A stretch of 64,000 bases of DNA from Penelope pileata (GCA_013396635.1 WBMW01000442.1:1340111-1404110), one strand, 5' to 3'. Shown: positions 1 through 12,302, counted from the stretch's first letter. Notes: generated from the sequence alone by a model not told the origin. Numbers and translations are program-made.

Positions 1-895
1 AATAGTTAATTGCAGATTAAAAAGACTCAATTTATCTAACTGAATTAACAACGATAGTAGACTGTGCACATTCAAATGTGCCATTAATCCCCATACAGCT
101 AACTAACAGGACAACAAATATAATGAAGTACTAAATGACTTGGAAAACAAGCAGTAAAAACTGTCTGAAATTTAACCAGACTTTTATAAATTTTAACAGA
201 AGCTGTTTCTCTTTCTCACCGTTTTATTAATAATTCAGAAACCTTCAAAACCTGTAATAACTCAAAATGTTATTTTCAGTAGCTTATTTAACTACAGGTT
301 AAATAAAATAACATTTTAGTTTTTCAATAGCCCTAAAACCATTGCCAGTTACTGTTATTCAAACAATCTACACAAGTGACACTTATTAACAGGCTACTAA
401 ACATTCTAAGAAAGGTTTCTGATTAATTATATTTAAAGAGAAACTTTGCCTTACATACAATTTCCTAAAGCACCACCCTATATCAAATTCAAACCAGTAC
501 TACAGCTCCTCGCACCTTTACTACTTGGTTCAAGGCAGGCAGCTATAATATCTGTTTGGTGAACTTATTTTAATCACCGCTCAGTCATATGTGGATAAGC
601 TTCTTCCAAAGTAAGTTCAAGCAGTTTTACGGAGCAGCAACTGAGATGGCAAGCACAACAAGCACATCTACTCATAAAAATGATACAAAAAAAAAATGTA
701 TGAAAAAGATTCAAGGAAATAGCAAAAAAGTAAAAATTGCAAATTTAAGCAACTTAAGCAAATCTTAAGATTACATAAACAAGTCATGGTAGAACAGCAT
801 CAATTCAGTCTGAAATACAGCAGACAAACACGAGATTTGTGTGTGTGCATCATATGTACCTATGTGATAATTTAAGTGTAAGTAGAGCAACCCAC
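1..895 (-). other. Intron of the coiled-coil gene, left edge
   Basis: AT-rich sequence downstream of the last visible donor (GT at 894-895). No further exon with an open frame and splice sites was seen. The next exon is presumably left of the window. Confidence 0.6.
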
Positions 896-1046
896 CTTCT
901 CTCTCCTCCTCAATCTGAGCCATCCTCAAGGCCATAGCAGATTTCTCTTCTCTGACTCGATCACGTGACTCCTCTGATTCCGGCACACTCTCTTGCCATT
1001 CCAAGAGCTGACTCTGCAATTCATCCACACTACCTGATTCACTAGC
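896..1046 (-). CDS. Coiled-coil gene, coding exon 13 (last one in window)
   Basis: 151 nt, phase 0 start and phase 1 end, with a TTGCTAG acceptor and a GTGGGT donor. It encodes ASESGSVDELQSQLLEWQES and a Glu/Arg-rich helix ending EEERE. The donor shows that the gene continues past the left edge. Confidence 0.82.
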
Positions 1047-4000
1047 CTAGCAAGGGAAATTGGGCAAAAAATATATTTACCAAATCCCACTGCAATTATC
1101 AATGAGTTTTTAATTTGGCAAATTATAATTCACCACTTCAAATAAATATCTATGAAAATAAAGAATTATTGCAGATTGTGCAAACCTCACCACTTAGCAA
1201 AATATCCCAAATGCTACTGCCACTTGCACTTCTAGTCTAAAATATTTTTAAACCAAAAACGGCTATTTTAACCAAAATATTTTTCTTGCACATTTTCATC
1301 TTAAAATGTTTCAAAGTAGAACGATATTCAACTTTCTTTACTTGGAATAACAAATCTCCATTACTTTTATCTGTGAGTAAAATCAGTAAGAATGTTTCCG
1401 CCTTCACATCAAAGTAAAACCTATTTTTATAAATTTACCAAAAAAAAAAAAAAAAAACCCCAAATAATCCCCACAACAGTTCAAAGATAATACTTTCAGC
1501 AATATATTAACCCATTTCAAACTGGCTCTGCTGCTAGAACGGTACAAAATTACTTACAGTGCACTAAGACTAATGTACGTTGTTAATCCATCTAGAAGTC
1601 TTTTGGAATAATTTTCTCTATCTGCTCACTTTGTCATCTGGACCAGTGTATTTGTTAAGATTTCAACTGTTTTTTCCTGCTGAAAGTTATTCAGATCTAA
1701 CACAAACTAATAAGAAGTCACACTTTAATAACCCATCTTACATATAAGTAAATAAATAGTAAATAGTTGGAAGAAATATAATTTAACGTATGTGAAAAAG
1801 TAAGTAGAAACCAGCATTTAATTAATTCAAAATCTGTCAGCTTGTTACTTAACAGCTACTGACACCTCAATTTGTTGTATCACTAAACTAATTTTCAGAG
1901 CCAAGATCTAGCCAACACAGTTTTCAAAGCACTCTTTGAGATAATCAGTAACGCATACAAATCAATTTTAAAGTTAACCTGTGAAGCCGCCCTCTTTGTA
2001 ACCTGGTCAAGATCAGCTTGTAACTTCCTTTGCTGCTCTTCATAGACTTCCAGCTTAGTCAGCAATTCTTCTACAAACAAACAAACCAAAAAAGAGGTTT
2101 GTTAGGACACAAAACTAATAGGAAGATCAATAAAAATTTAAAAGAAAGGTTGAAAATGAAAATTTAGATGATTCATTTCAATTGGAAGACCTACAGCGGG
2201 TTGTGCTGTCCACTTACCCACAAAACTTGACTTATTGATTATTAAATATTGATGAGTGCTTTAAATCTAACCTGCTAACAATTTAGACTACTGAACTGAC
2301 AATTCTACCATTTTCCACCTAAAAAAAGGATGTCAGAAAAACTAACAAGGTGAGATAAAAAAAATCTCAGATCTGAAAATTAAACCTACTTACCTCTCTG
2401 AGGTTTTATGCAAAAATTTTCTCTCAAATCCTTACACAAGGAAAAAATATTCGAGATAATTCTTAATTTACTTTAAGCTCACTGCTCTTAAAAGTTTATT
2501 ACAAATACTTTGTTAGATATTTCCAAAGATGCTTGTTCTCATTTTTCACCCTAAGAAGATACTGCTTCCACTTACTGGAGAAGTTTACACATATTCTGCC
2601 TAAACTTAAACGGAACAAGGCCTGAACTGCTACGCACAAGCAGGTTCAGGGAAGGAAAAACTGAGTTGTAACTCTGACTTAAGTACTGTATGCTGTTGCT
2701 CAAAGCTGCATGAAGTTACTTCTAAATCTGTGTTTTTCAGTTTTGTTTTTTTTTAAAAAAAAAAATAAATACAATTTGAACATTTGAAATGACAGAGTCC
2801 ATTTATCTTTGTCTCTTTACTTTGAACCATCTGCATTAGAAAAGTAAAAAAGATATTTTTGTTGGCTTTTTTGTTTGTTTTACCATTTTGAGTTCTGATT
2901 TCATTTAACGATTGCAGTTTTAACTCCAGTTCTTCCTTTTCAACTTCTAATTCCGACACGCGATTGTTCAAGGCAGACAGATCATTATTCTTCGACGAAA
3001 ACTAAAATAAAAAGTAGTTGTTAAGTTTTTTAACACAACGCAACAGAATTTGTACTTTTTTATTGAAATTTTCCCTGTACCACCATTTACTGTCCATTCA
3101 ATTTTTTACATATAATGTTTCCTTGAATAAATTCTTATAATATTCTGTTTACCCCATATTTTACTTTTTTTCAGTCAGATCGCCAAGTAAAGTAATTTTA
3201 AAAGCAGGTTCGCAGTGTCAAAAAATGTTTCACGTACATTTTTCAGTTCATCCTCCAGCTGTTTGATTCTTGATTTAGACCAAGCCTTCATTTTCAGAAA
3301 CTTTGCTTCAGATTTGTTGGCCTCTTCCGTTTTCAATTTCAATTGCACTTAGAAATAAGACAAAAATTATTTAAAATCCCAGAATGAGTATCAATAAAAG
3401 ATCCATGTTTAATTCCTTTAGCAACTACACGTAACACTTATACAAGACAACTGCATTTAAAGAACAAAAACATTAAGAACCGTACTGAAAAATTAATAGC
3501 GTATGTGATTATCTTCATATTCCCATAACTCTCATTCTTACAGTATTTGAACACAGATACTTTTTAATTACTGTGGTGACAACTCTTCCATTGAATTTTA
3601 TGTAGTTCTAACAGGAATTAAATTGTCATATAGCACATAAAAGTATGGTGCAGAGTAACCCTTCTTAAGTGACAACTTTTTAAATAGGATACCTTCCAAT
3701 TCTTCCATCTTCTCTTTGGTTATAGACTCCAGATCTCTAACGTCTTTCGAGTTAGTCTCCCCACTACCAGTTAATTCTGCCACTTGCTTCTTGAGCTGAA
3801 ACAAGGCCTGATCTTTCTCTTGCAGCTCAGTTTCATGTTTCTCTTGAATTTCATGCAATTCAGCACTATGCTTCTCCTTAACTTTTGTCATTTCAAGCAT
3901 GTGTTTCTCCACCATGTCTTTTAACTGGGCTCTCAACACATGTCTCTCAGCATCCAGTTTAGACTGGAGGTTTTCTTTTTCAGACAGAAGACGTTTCAGG

Positions 4001-7000
4001 TTTTCATTTATCTCCTGTTGGGGAAAAAAAAAAAAAAGATCAACTTTATGAATTTATACAAAGCATTTTCAGTACTACTGTCAAGCACTATATGTGCACT
4101 CTTACACACTTCACCGCATTATATTCACAAATGAGTGCTACTGTTCGCCACCTGGCTCTAGTGCAAAAAAACTCAGCTCGGATTTCCAAGGCTTATATGG
4201 GGACTTCAATAAAATGGCATCACCATTTTTGAATGTAAACTACATGCAACCTCTCCCATATGTGAAAGTCAAATAAAAATCTATGTTTCGTTGTATGGTG
4301 TATTAGAAAACTGGAAGATCCAACTGTGATATCAAACATTGAGAATGCTCACTACAATGCCATCCAGATGTTGTTACCTACATCCATTAAAATGAAAATT
4401 GGCAAACTATGATCTAATTGTTCTTTACAGTAACATCTTGCTAACTAGATTTCTGTTGGTGCTTATTCCACTTTCAGTGCTTTCACGTTAGTTAAAATTC
4501 AAAAGTTAAAAAAGATTATAGATCACTATGAAATAGCAGTTCACCACATTAAATCTGCTGTGCAAAAGTCTACTTTGATGATATATAAATTGAGGAATAT
4601 AAACTGTCCATGTAAAGAAGCTATGAAAGACAGCAGAGACAACATTTTCAAAATGCGATCATACTGCTTATGCAAAGGACGGCTTCCTGTTATTTTAATA
4701 CTAAGACTGAGGTCCCATTACAGTTTAAACTGCTCTAAGTTCTAGCTGTCACAGTCCACCCTTCCCACTACCCTCTAGGTATGCATTTCTTTCCCCACAG
4801 TGCTCTAGCACTGGGTACCATCTGATCTTGTAGAGCATCTTCCTCCAAGATGCACGTGACTTAGGAAAAAAGAAACAAACCCTGCATAGGGCACAGTGCA
4901 TAACGAATGTGAAGGACGAATAAAGCACCAATTTAGCTAGGATAATAGCTGCTGGACCACCCATTTTTGTTGTGGATCTTGACTACCTTAGCAGGACAGC
5001 ATGTATACCTGGTTGCATAGTTGAAATTATTTCTAACAGATTGTGATTTTGATAACCCTCTTGGTAAGTGAAAAATATTTTAGTAATAGTATGGCTAAAA
5101 TGCTGGACCTGGCATTTCCCAGACAAGTTGTTTCAGCAAAGAGTTCCAGAAGCCTGAAGGACTGCAATGTCCTTTTCCTACATTGTTGAACTGAAGCAGC
5201 AGCACTCAAAAGGCTATAAGCAGGGTTCACACTAGGTGCTTAAACACAAAGAACCCTGATTAGCTACGGGTTTTGCAATCAGTACAAATACTTCAAAAGG
5301 GAAGGCACAGTACCAGCAAAACATTCTCTCCAGAAAAAAAAAAAAAAATCCCTCAGGTTTGGAGCTCTCAACAATCTCTAACTAGAGAACTGAAGTTTTT
5401 TGACAGCAAAAAGTCTTCAGTATATACTAAGTTCTCAAAATGAATCAAGACAAAATATGGGTGAGAGCTGACAGTTTTATATTTCATGGGATTCACTTCT
5501 CCTTAAGTTCATTACCTAACTGAAACTAATACTTGCTTGCACAATTATGATTGCATTATCAGGACATGTCTAAACCTTCTCAAAGCACTGCCTAAACATT
5601 TTACGCATTAATTAATTATCTTTTGTATAGAATCCAACAGCTTTTCGAATTTGCAATTGACCTGATGAGTTGAGCTGTGCGTATATGTTGTTTCTTACTT
5701 TCAATTGCTGGTCCTTGGCATCCAGTTCTTTTTGCAACATGTCTATCACCTGTGTCCTTCCCAGCATGACTTCTTCCTTTTCATGGAGCTTTTGCTTCAA
5801 GGCCTTTAGTAGCTAGCAAAAAAAAAAAATCGAGCTATCAACAAAGAGGTTAAGAAAGTCTTATCTTTAGCTTCCCAATGAGACATCTGAACTGTGTCCT
5901 CAAGTTTATTAATTACATAATTCCAAACTCCTATGGCTAGGTCAAAGCAAGCTACTGAGTTTCCAAAGCAACATACCTGTTCTAAGTCAGCGCTTGCATC
6001 AGATTTAGCAGCTAATTTAAAGAGCTCCTGCTCGTGCTTTTTTCTCTGGGCCTCCAGTTCCTTTTCCTTTTCCTGGATTATATTTTGAAACACACGTACC
6101 TGAAAATACAGAAAGTAAACATGAAACCAGTTCACAAAGGTACATTAGAAGTACACTGAATTGTCTAACTAAAAGTACAACATCATAATGTATTCTATCG
6201 AGCCTGACTTTTCTTCCACTTAACAGTAAATAATGGTCAGTGAATACCAAAGACAATGATACATACAGATAAATCCCTAACTTGCATGAAATTTGCCTCA
6301 ATTCCACAATTACAATCTTGAAATGAAAACGGTGGTACTGTTCATTTTTGCATAATATCACAGATCTCCACCTTTTTGGGTGCCATTGTTCCGAGACTTC
6401 TCATTTCTAAAAGACTGCACCAATCATACCCATCTCTAGCAAGTTTCTACCAACTAAGCCCACAGAGCTTTGAAACCTAGCCACCTCCTCCTAAAAAACC
6501 TGAATCTTTCTTCCAGCATTTTCTTAGCTAATTTTTTTTTTTTTTTTNNGTTTTTTTTAGCTAATTTTTTTTTTTTTTTTTTTTTTTTAAGAACTGGGTG
6601 TAACGTCTGGAATCTTGCTAATGATACTTTGAATAAAAACTCAATAAAAACTCAAAATTTCCTACAACATAAGCAGGATTTTTCACATTAAGTCCTACCC
6701 ACATTTGTATTTGAGAGACAATATTGTGCTCACCAAAATGGCTTTTACAGTTTCAGCAGTTTGGTTTTTTTCTTTATTTCCTCTACCAAAACTAGTAACG
6801 TTGTGATACTGAACATATATCGTCACATTCAGGATCAAAAGAAGCATTTTTGTTACAGGTAAAATAAACTCAGACATCAAACGATGGTAGAACTTAAACT
6901 CTGGTGGATTAAGCACATCACATTCAAATCTAAGATTTAGCTTCCAAGGGAGCCTGAAAATCCTATCAACATCAAGGAATGCATAACATGCTTCCTAGAT

Positions 7001-10000
7001 TCTTTTTTCCTTTATTTTTAAGTATTATTTAACAAAACTGTTGTTTATCTTGGGCTGTTAATCAATCACTAAAAACAGGTTCCATTATGTATACCAAACT
7101 TCATCAGGTAAGTTTCAGACAGTCAGAAGCAAAACACTTTCAATGCTTTCATGCTCAGAAGTGTACCATTTAGCTCACAGCACCAATGAAAGTGATCTGT
7201 CAAACAGTCACATTGTACTGAGAATGATTAAATAACCCAAAAACACTACTAGCCACTGCATGTGCGCACTTCTGCACCTTCAGGTGCAGTACCACATGGA
7301 AGAGGGGTTCGGAGGTTCTTCAACTAGAATGCTCCGCAACTCACTTCACTCAGTTACACACCAGTTCCCGTGTGCCACATCGTTAATATCCTTCCCTGCA
7401 CAATACTTCCATCTGCAGTAATCACCTGTACAAACCATCTACCTTCTGCCTCATTGTTCTTTTTTCATCTGTTCATCATTTAGACCTTAATTCAAGAATT
7501 AAAGAAAATTAAGAATGGATTTTCTCAACTATAGAGAGCAAGACTACAGTCAAAACACCGCTCCTTCCACCAACAAACGCAAACATTTTTATAGTGTTTA
7601 CTTACATTTTCTATGTATGTAGCTTCCATTTTTTGAAAACGTTCTCTTTCATTGCTCTGAACATTTTTAAGACTCTCAACCTCTTCCTGGAACAAGCTAC
7701 ATTTTTCTTCACTGTCTCCAACCTTCTTGGTAAGATTCTGAACAAGAATCTGCATGCTTTGTAGGGATGATTCTTTAATGGACAGCTCATTCTTTAGAAC
7801 ACAAACCATAAGACAGTTAGAAGAATAGATTCAGAATAAAAGGCAAAGCAGTCACCATGATCCCACATCCTAGCCCTTCCTCAGCTAAGAACATTAAACT
7901 AGAAATTCAGGTTTGGTATAAATTTGAATGAAGTTTGTCAGCAGATACCAAACTCAATATTAATTATACTCACTAAAGTAAATAAATATAGATGTACTTA
8001 AATGAAATAATCAGTGAAGAAATTGTAGTCACATGAATAACTGCAGATTATTTATGCTTCAGAAAAGGATCAACCATATAACACCAAGATTTGTTGGTTC
8101 CTTGAGATCTCTATGGAAATTACATATTTTAGCTGATAATATACCTTCAGTTCTTCATTGGGCAAGAGTACTTCACTAGTAACACCACTTGATCCACATG
8201 CTATCTGTAAATCAATGATATAGGCATCTCTTTCAGCTAACTTCTTTTCTTTCTCTGCCAGCATGGCATCCATTTCAGTCCCCCGACAGCGCTGGGCCTC
8301 CAGTTCAGCATTCTGAAAACAAAAAGACAACACTGTATGTAATCCATACTTCTCTCATCTACAGCACACAAAACCAGTTTCTATTATCTCCTTACAGTCT
8401 ATTTCAGGACAATGAAAAAATTACCACCACGTTTATAACCTGGTTCAATTCTAGCTGTAATATTTAATTACTGAGTCTGTTTCTCATTGAAATTCCGTAG
8501 CATTTGCTCTCCTGCCTCTTCCCACAGCCAACAATAATATTCACAACACACATAACATGAAATTATTCCTTGCTTATATTTCTTCCTGTTACAAATTAAT
8601 TTTTGCAACAAGAAAAACTGAAGTGAAACAGCATTTTTATTCAAAAGGTTTTTCCTTTTCCATTTATTTTCAAACCACTATAAAAGCAAGCTTGAGAAAT
8701 CATTGTTAACTGAAATCAAGGTGAAACAATTGTCACTGTATTTTCTCAGGCAGGTTGCAGCATATAACCTGCTCTGTCTTCTCAACCAAAAACTTTCTCA
8801 GACTATCCGTTTAGCCTTTAAATATAATCCTACACCACAAATGTGAAAAAACACACACCAAAAACACCATATAGAATACCACCTTTTTTTGTAACTCTTC
8901 ATTTTTTTGTGCGATCTGGGATTCTAGTTCTTCAATTCTCCTTCTCAGCACTAATATTTTCCCACGATTTGCTGCAGCATGCTCTTGATCACCATCTCTT
9001 GATGCCTGCAAAAACATGGAGTCTCAAATACCATAGACAGGTAGCGACTGACTGTGGTACCTCTACCTATTCAGATAATACTGATCTAGTGCCTGATTTA
9101 GTGGTTGGTAACCCTGCCTGCAGAAGGGGGGGGTGGAACTAGGTGATCTTTGACAACTCTTCCAGCTCAAGCCATTCTTTGACTCTATGGTGAAATAAAG
9201 TGGTCTTGACTTATGGTTGGTATTTCTAATCTCTTACAATATGAGGACTGCTCTGAAAGCAACGCCTGCTATTTTATTATGTTAGCCACAACATCAGAGG
9301 TGGATTTGCTCTATGAAAGTGTTGTTGTGCTCTTTGTATCTGTTGCAGTTTCCATAGAAATAAAAAAAAAAAAATAGGAAGCATTACTTTTGGAGCAACC
9401 TACATGTTAAGAATTCCAAGAAGAAGCTAAGCAAAGGAGGCACAGCATTTATATTAAGCTCATAAAAATCTTTGTATTTAAATTATTAATGATAATTATT
9501 GATGCAAAACGGATTGAAACATGCAAAGAAGGCTATTCACTTCCTCTGGCCATTGTAACCCACATAATCTGGCAAGTGTAATCAATGTAACGCAGAGGAA
9601 AAAAATTATTGGTGGGGACGGAAAAAAGGCGTTCACTAAATTCCTCCTAGGCACAATGTTTCCAATCAGAATTCAGAAGGTACTATTTGTCATTACGAAA
9701 AAAAAAAAGAAAAAAGTCAAACCCAACTGCTGAGAGTATGTCTTGCTAGGAAAATAGATCACATGTACAACTAATTAGGCACTGCATGTCTTTGAGAACA
9801 CGTAGGAACAGACTGACTGGCTTTTATTCCACTTCAGCGTATCTTTAAGAAAGAAATCTTGAAGTCTCACTACAGTTATTTATTTTAGAAGTTACATGAC
9901 ATTAAAATATGCTATTTTGAAGAAAAACAAATTACCTTGTATGACTGCACTACTATAAACAAATTTAAAAATCTTTGGTAATGGTGAAACATTAAATGTA

Positions 10001-12289
10001 GCAATCTCTCATTTTAGATCTACATTTTGCTACCGAGGCCATTTTGAAAGAGTTTGAGCTGCTAGTAAGATGAACAACAATAAGATATATATATATATAT
10101 ATTTACTATAACAATTTGAAAGGAATTTTCTAAATTTCCAAGGAACAATAAAAGAAGAATGAGATATAAATACACAGATGGGCAGACAGCAGCTACAAAG
10201 TCTACCTTGATCCTAATGTGACCTAATTGGCTCAATACTTGGGCTTCAGTTCCAGATTCAAGTCCAGCCCATTAAACTGTCTACTTTCAAATTTAGAGAC
10301 ACATACCTTTTTTTGTTCCGTTTTTTCCTCTGAGCTTCCTGATGCTGATAACTGTTTCTTAAGTTCTCCCAGTTGTGAGGTTAATGATGCAACCTTGGCT
10401 TTGTTTTGCAGCTTCACTTTGGAAAGTTTGGCATCAGCAGATTCCTTCTCCTCCTACAAACATCAGCGTAACAAAACACTTAAACTAGCTACCTGAACAA
10501 CCATATCCTTCAACTCTCCCATTTAAAAAAAAAAAACTCAAGTAAAACAAAATGAAATCTTTCCCCTGAAGAGACTGCTGTCTGAGTAACATCCAAACCC
10601 AATTAAAATTACGGAACAGTGGATGCACTGGCAAAAAGCTGTAACAGCTAATTATCACCAATGCTTCCTAAAGTTCCTGCACTTGCTGCAGGTGACTGTT
10701 AAGCTTGTATCTACAAACCCAAGTTACGATAGACAGGACTAAAGGGTTTCTTTAAGCGGTCTTTTTAACAAGAACACATACACGGTACCTTTAACTGATT
10801 ATCTTTCTTCTGAAGCTCAGCATCCTTCTCCCGGACAAGCTCCTTCAGCTGTATTACCAGCTGCTCAGTACTTGTCAGCTGTTCAGCCAGATCTGCCACC
10901 GACATGCTTCGTGCATCTTGTGAGCCCGCGGCCTGCAGACGTGAAGGACATGTTGAACAAACAAAATGGTGCAGACAATACTCCCTGTGCAAAAAATCAT
11001 CAGCTTTGGTGTTGGCTTGTTTGGGGTTTTTTTGGTTTTGTTTGTTTGTTTGTTTTAATTTGAGGGGGGGAGGGGTGTTGTGGTTTATTTTTAAACACGT
11101 TCAGCAAATCTTATTAGAATGCAATATCAAAACACACATGTACTATATGGGCACATACCAGACTGTTTTTAGCTACTTTGACAGATATAGTAGCAGAAGG
11201 GCTTATACAAAACCATGTTTGAAAGTTCTCACAGCATAACTGTAATAATCTGATTTCTTCTATGCAGAAACACTCCTCACTGTACTACGGTTCAGTCACC
11301 ACTACGCCATTCTATCTGGACAGAATCAATTCCTGTATTTTGCCACCTCAGCAATTCCTTGCACTTTCTTCCTTTTCCTCATTCTTTTTCTAAACTATAA
11401 ATTCTTTTGAACAGCAGCTTTCCCTTCTGTCCCTGAAAGTCACCTAACATCTGTGTGAAATAACAAAAAGAAACTGAAAAGATTTCAAGCAGATCTAGGT
11501 GACTGTACTCAAGGCTTTAAAGACAGCTTTATCTATTAAGGAAGCAGCAATTAAAAAAAAAAAAANNNNNNNNNNNNNNNNNNNAAAAAAAGAATACTCC
11601 TCACCTTTCACTCAATAAGCCATTTCCCAAAATAAACTTGAACATAGTTTCAGCAATAGTTCACTTACAGGAACTTATTTTTTTTTTTTTTTAAAGGGGA
11701 TTGACAGTACTAATTTTAATGGATAAACAAGATCACTAAAGTGATTAATACCTACACTGAATATTGACCAATGTAATGTACAAGGACTGAATCACAAAAT
11801 CATAGAATGGTTTAGGTTGGAAGGGACCTTAGAGATCATCTTGCTCCAACCCCCCTGCTATGGGCAAGGACACCTCCCACTAGAATTTCTTTAACTATTG
11901 AATTTTCATCGTGATATCTAGTAGTAGTGTTACTGAACCTAGTGGCAACAAAATATTTTTGTTTATTTTACTGAACACACAATACACTTGGGATAAAGCC
12001 TAAGCAATTCCTATACATGTTCCCTTAAAGCAAGACAGGCATAATGAAGAGGAATAGAGCAGCTGTGTTGCACATGAAGGATTAAGTCTCAAGCAGACTG
12101 GAAGCAAGAACTCAACCCGACTTTTAAGAGCCCTAAAAGTGAATGATGGTAATGCCAGCTAAGCGACTTCTTTATGAAAAAGCAAAACATGTATTATTAG
12201 TATACCATCCATTAAATAAATTATTGAAGTAATTCAGTACTTACTACTGCTTTGGAAGGAGAATTATCTTCACTACCCCATTTCCACAT
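896..12289 (-). CDS. Giantin-like (golgin B-type) coiled-coil protein gene, 3' part off the window
   Basis: Thirteen coding exons were joined by GT/AG sites with consistent phase: 12245-12289, 10789-10932, 10307-10453, 8883-9005, 8145-8312, 7606-7791, 5977-6099, 5699-5812, 3693-4014, 3238-3347, 2884-3001, 1979-2070 and 896-1046. They encode at least 614 residues and the last donor leads off the left edge. The start is MWKWGSEDNSPSKAV. Almost everything after residue ~30 is charged heptad-type coiled coil rich in E, K, Q and L. Residues ~29-90 (TEQLVIQLKELVREKD, then KVKLQNKAKVASL) resemble the N-terminal coiled coil of giantin (GOLGB1) as I know that family. Giantin is a Golgi membrane tether, so a Golgi tethering role is inference. 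No membrane segment or GRIP domain is visible in the part present. The exons and reading frame are well supported, the family name only moderately. It could be another golgin or a centrosomal coiled-coil protein. Confidence 0.8.
1979..2070 (-). CDS. Coiled-coil gene, coding exon 12
   Basis: 92 nt, phase 1 start and phase 0 end, with a TTTGTAG acceptor and a GTTAAC donor (weaker than consensus). It encodes EELLTKLEVYEEQQRKLQAD and the following QVTKRAASQ. Confidence 0.8.
2884..3001 (-). CDS. Coiled-coil gene, coding exon 11
   Basis: 118 nt, phase 0 start and phase 1 end, with a TATTTTAG acceptor and a GTAAAA donor. It encodes FSSKNNDLSALNNRVSELEV and further coiled coil ending in NEIRTQN. Confidence 0.82.
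3238..3347 (-). CDS. Coiled-coil gene, coding exon 10
   Basis: 110 nt, phase 1 start and phase 0 end, with a CTAAG acceptor and a GTACGT donor. It encodes KTEEANKSEAKFLKMKAWSK followed by SRIKQLEDELKN. Confidence 0.8.
3693..4014 (-). CDS. Coiled-coil gene, coding exon 9 (largest)
   Basis: 322 nt, phase 0 start and phase 1 end, with an AACAG acceptor and a GTATCC donor. It encodes about 107 residues beginning EINENLKRLLSEKENLQSKL and running through a strongly charged helix with repeated EKH units (VEKHMLEMTKVKEKHSAELH). This is the first exon of the gene that is not a multiple of three. Confidence 0.85.
5699..5812 (-). CDS. Coiled-coil gene, coding exon 8
   Basis: 38 codons, phase 0 at both ends, after a long T-tract with TTTGCTAG acceptor and before GTAAGA. 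It encodes KALKQKLHEKEEVMLGRTQV and further coiled coil. Confidence 0.82.
5977..6099 (-). CDS. Coiled-coil gene, coding exon 7
   Basis: 41 codons, phase 0 at both ends, with a TATTTTCAG acceptor and a GTATGT donor. It encodes FQNIIQEKEKELEAQRKKHE and further coiled coil. Confidence 0.83.
6525..6590. other. Poly-T tract with 2-N gap and duplicated flanks
   Basis: The sequence TTAGCTAATTTTTTTT occurs on both sides of the NN at 6548-6549. This looks like an assembly join across a homopolymer rather than a real tandem repeat. It lies inside an intron of the coiled-coil gene. Confidence 0.6.
7606..7791 (-). CDS. Coiled-coil gene, coding exon 6
   Basis: 62 codons, phase 0 at both ends, with an excellent GTAAGT donor and a weaker TTCTAAAG acceptor. 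It encodes continuous coiled coil, for example SLQSMQILVQNLTKKVGDSE. Confidence 0.82.
8145..8312 (-). CDS. Coiled-coil gene, coding exon 5
   Basis: 56 codons, phase 0 at both ends, with a TTTTCAG acceptor and a GTATAT donor. It encodes coiled coil (ELEAQRCRGTEMDAMLAEKE) followed by a short non-helical stretch, CGSSGVTSEVLLP, a likely break between coils. Confidence 0.83.
8883..9005 (-). CDS. Coiled-coil gene, coding exon 4
   Basis: 41 codons, phase 0 at both ends, with a TTTTTGCAG acceptor and a GTGGTA donor. It encodes a coiled-coil block including LRRRIEELESQIAQKNEELQ. Confidence 0.83.
9096..9190 (+). repeat. CR1 LINE 3' end, diverged
   Basis: It contains the CR1 tail pattern: a GGTGGAACTAGGTGATCTTT block, then CTCTTCCAGCTCAAGCCATTC and a decayed octamer tail. 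The 5' limit is approximate. It lies in an intron of the coiled-coil gene, antisense to it. Confidence 0.65.
9241..9405. mobile_element. Mariner-derived MITE (Galluhop-like)
   Basis: A ~165-bp element with imperfect terminal inverted repeats. The left end reads GACTGCTCTGAAAGCAACGC. The right end, reverse-complemented, reads GGTTGCTCCAAAAGTAATGC. The interior has no transposase frame. The same termini occur on the longer copy at 61.6 kb. Family assignment to the bird mariner Galluhop rests on recall of its termini. Confidence 0.7.
10086..10105. repeat. (AT)n microsatellite
   Basis: A short pure run of alternating AT in the intron between coding exons 3 and 4 of the coiled-coil gene. Confidence 0.8.
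10307..10453 (-). CDS. Coiled-coil gene, coding exon 3
   Basis: 49 codons, phase 0 at both ends, after a TTTGTAG acceptor and before a GTATGTG donor. It opens EEKESADAKLSKVKLQNKAK, which lines up with the next block of the giantin N-terminus (acidic-basic run, then KLxxKAK). It ends in a Ser/Glu/Lys-rich stretch. Confidence 0.85.
10789..10932 (-). CDS. Coiled-coil gene, coding exon 2
   Basis: 48 codons, phase 0 at both ends, between a CTGCAG acceptor and a GTACCG donor. It carries the first coiled coil, with the segment TEQLVIQLKELVREKDAELQ. This is the segment most like the start of the giantin coiled coil. Confidence 0.85.
11566..11584. other. Assembly gap (19 N) inside poly-A
   Basis: A run of N flanked on both sides by A-tracts, in the intron between coding exons 1 and 2 of the coiled-coil gene. 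The true length is unknown. Confidence 0.95.
11789..11882 (-). repeat. CR1 LINE 3' end
   Basis: The reverse-oriented CR1 terminus is readable: ATCATAGAATGGTTTAGGTT, then GGAAGGGACCTTAGAGATCATC and the CCAACCCCCCTGC block. It is a 5'-truncated copy in the same orientation as the host gene. Confidence 0.88.
12245..12289 (-). CDS. Coiled-coil gene, coding exon 1 (start codon)
   Basis: The exon encodes MWKWGSEDNSPSKAV. It begins after a TTTTTTCATAG acceptor, which leaves 13 nt of 5' UTR (12290-12302) before the ATG. It ends in phase 0 at a GTAAGT donor. Because an acceptor precedes the ATG, at least one non-coding exon lies upstream, probably in the CpG island near 15.4 kb. An upstream coding exon is not excluded, but no better start is seen. 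Confidence 0.75.
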
Positions 12290-12302
12290 AGTTTCAAGAT
12301 GG

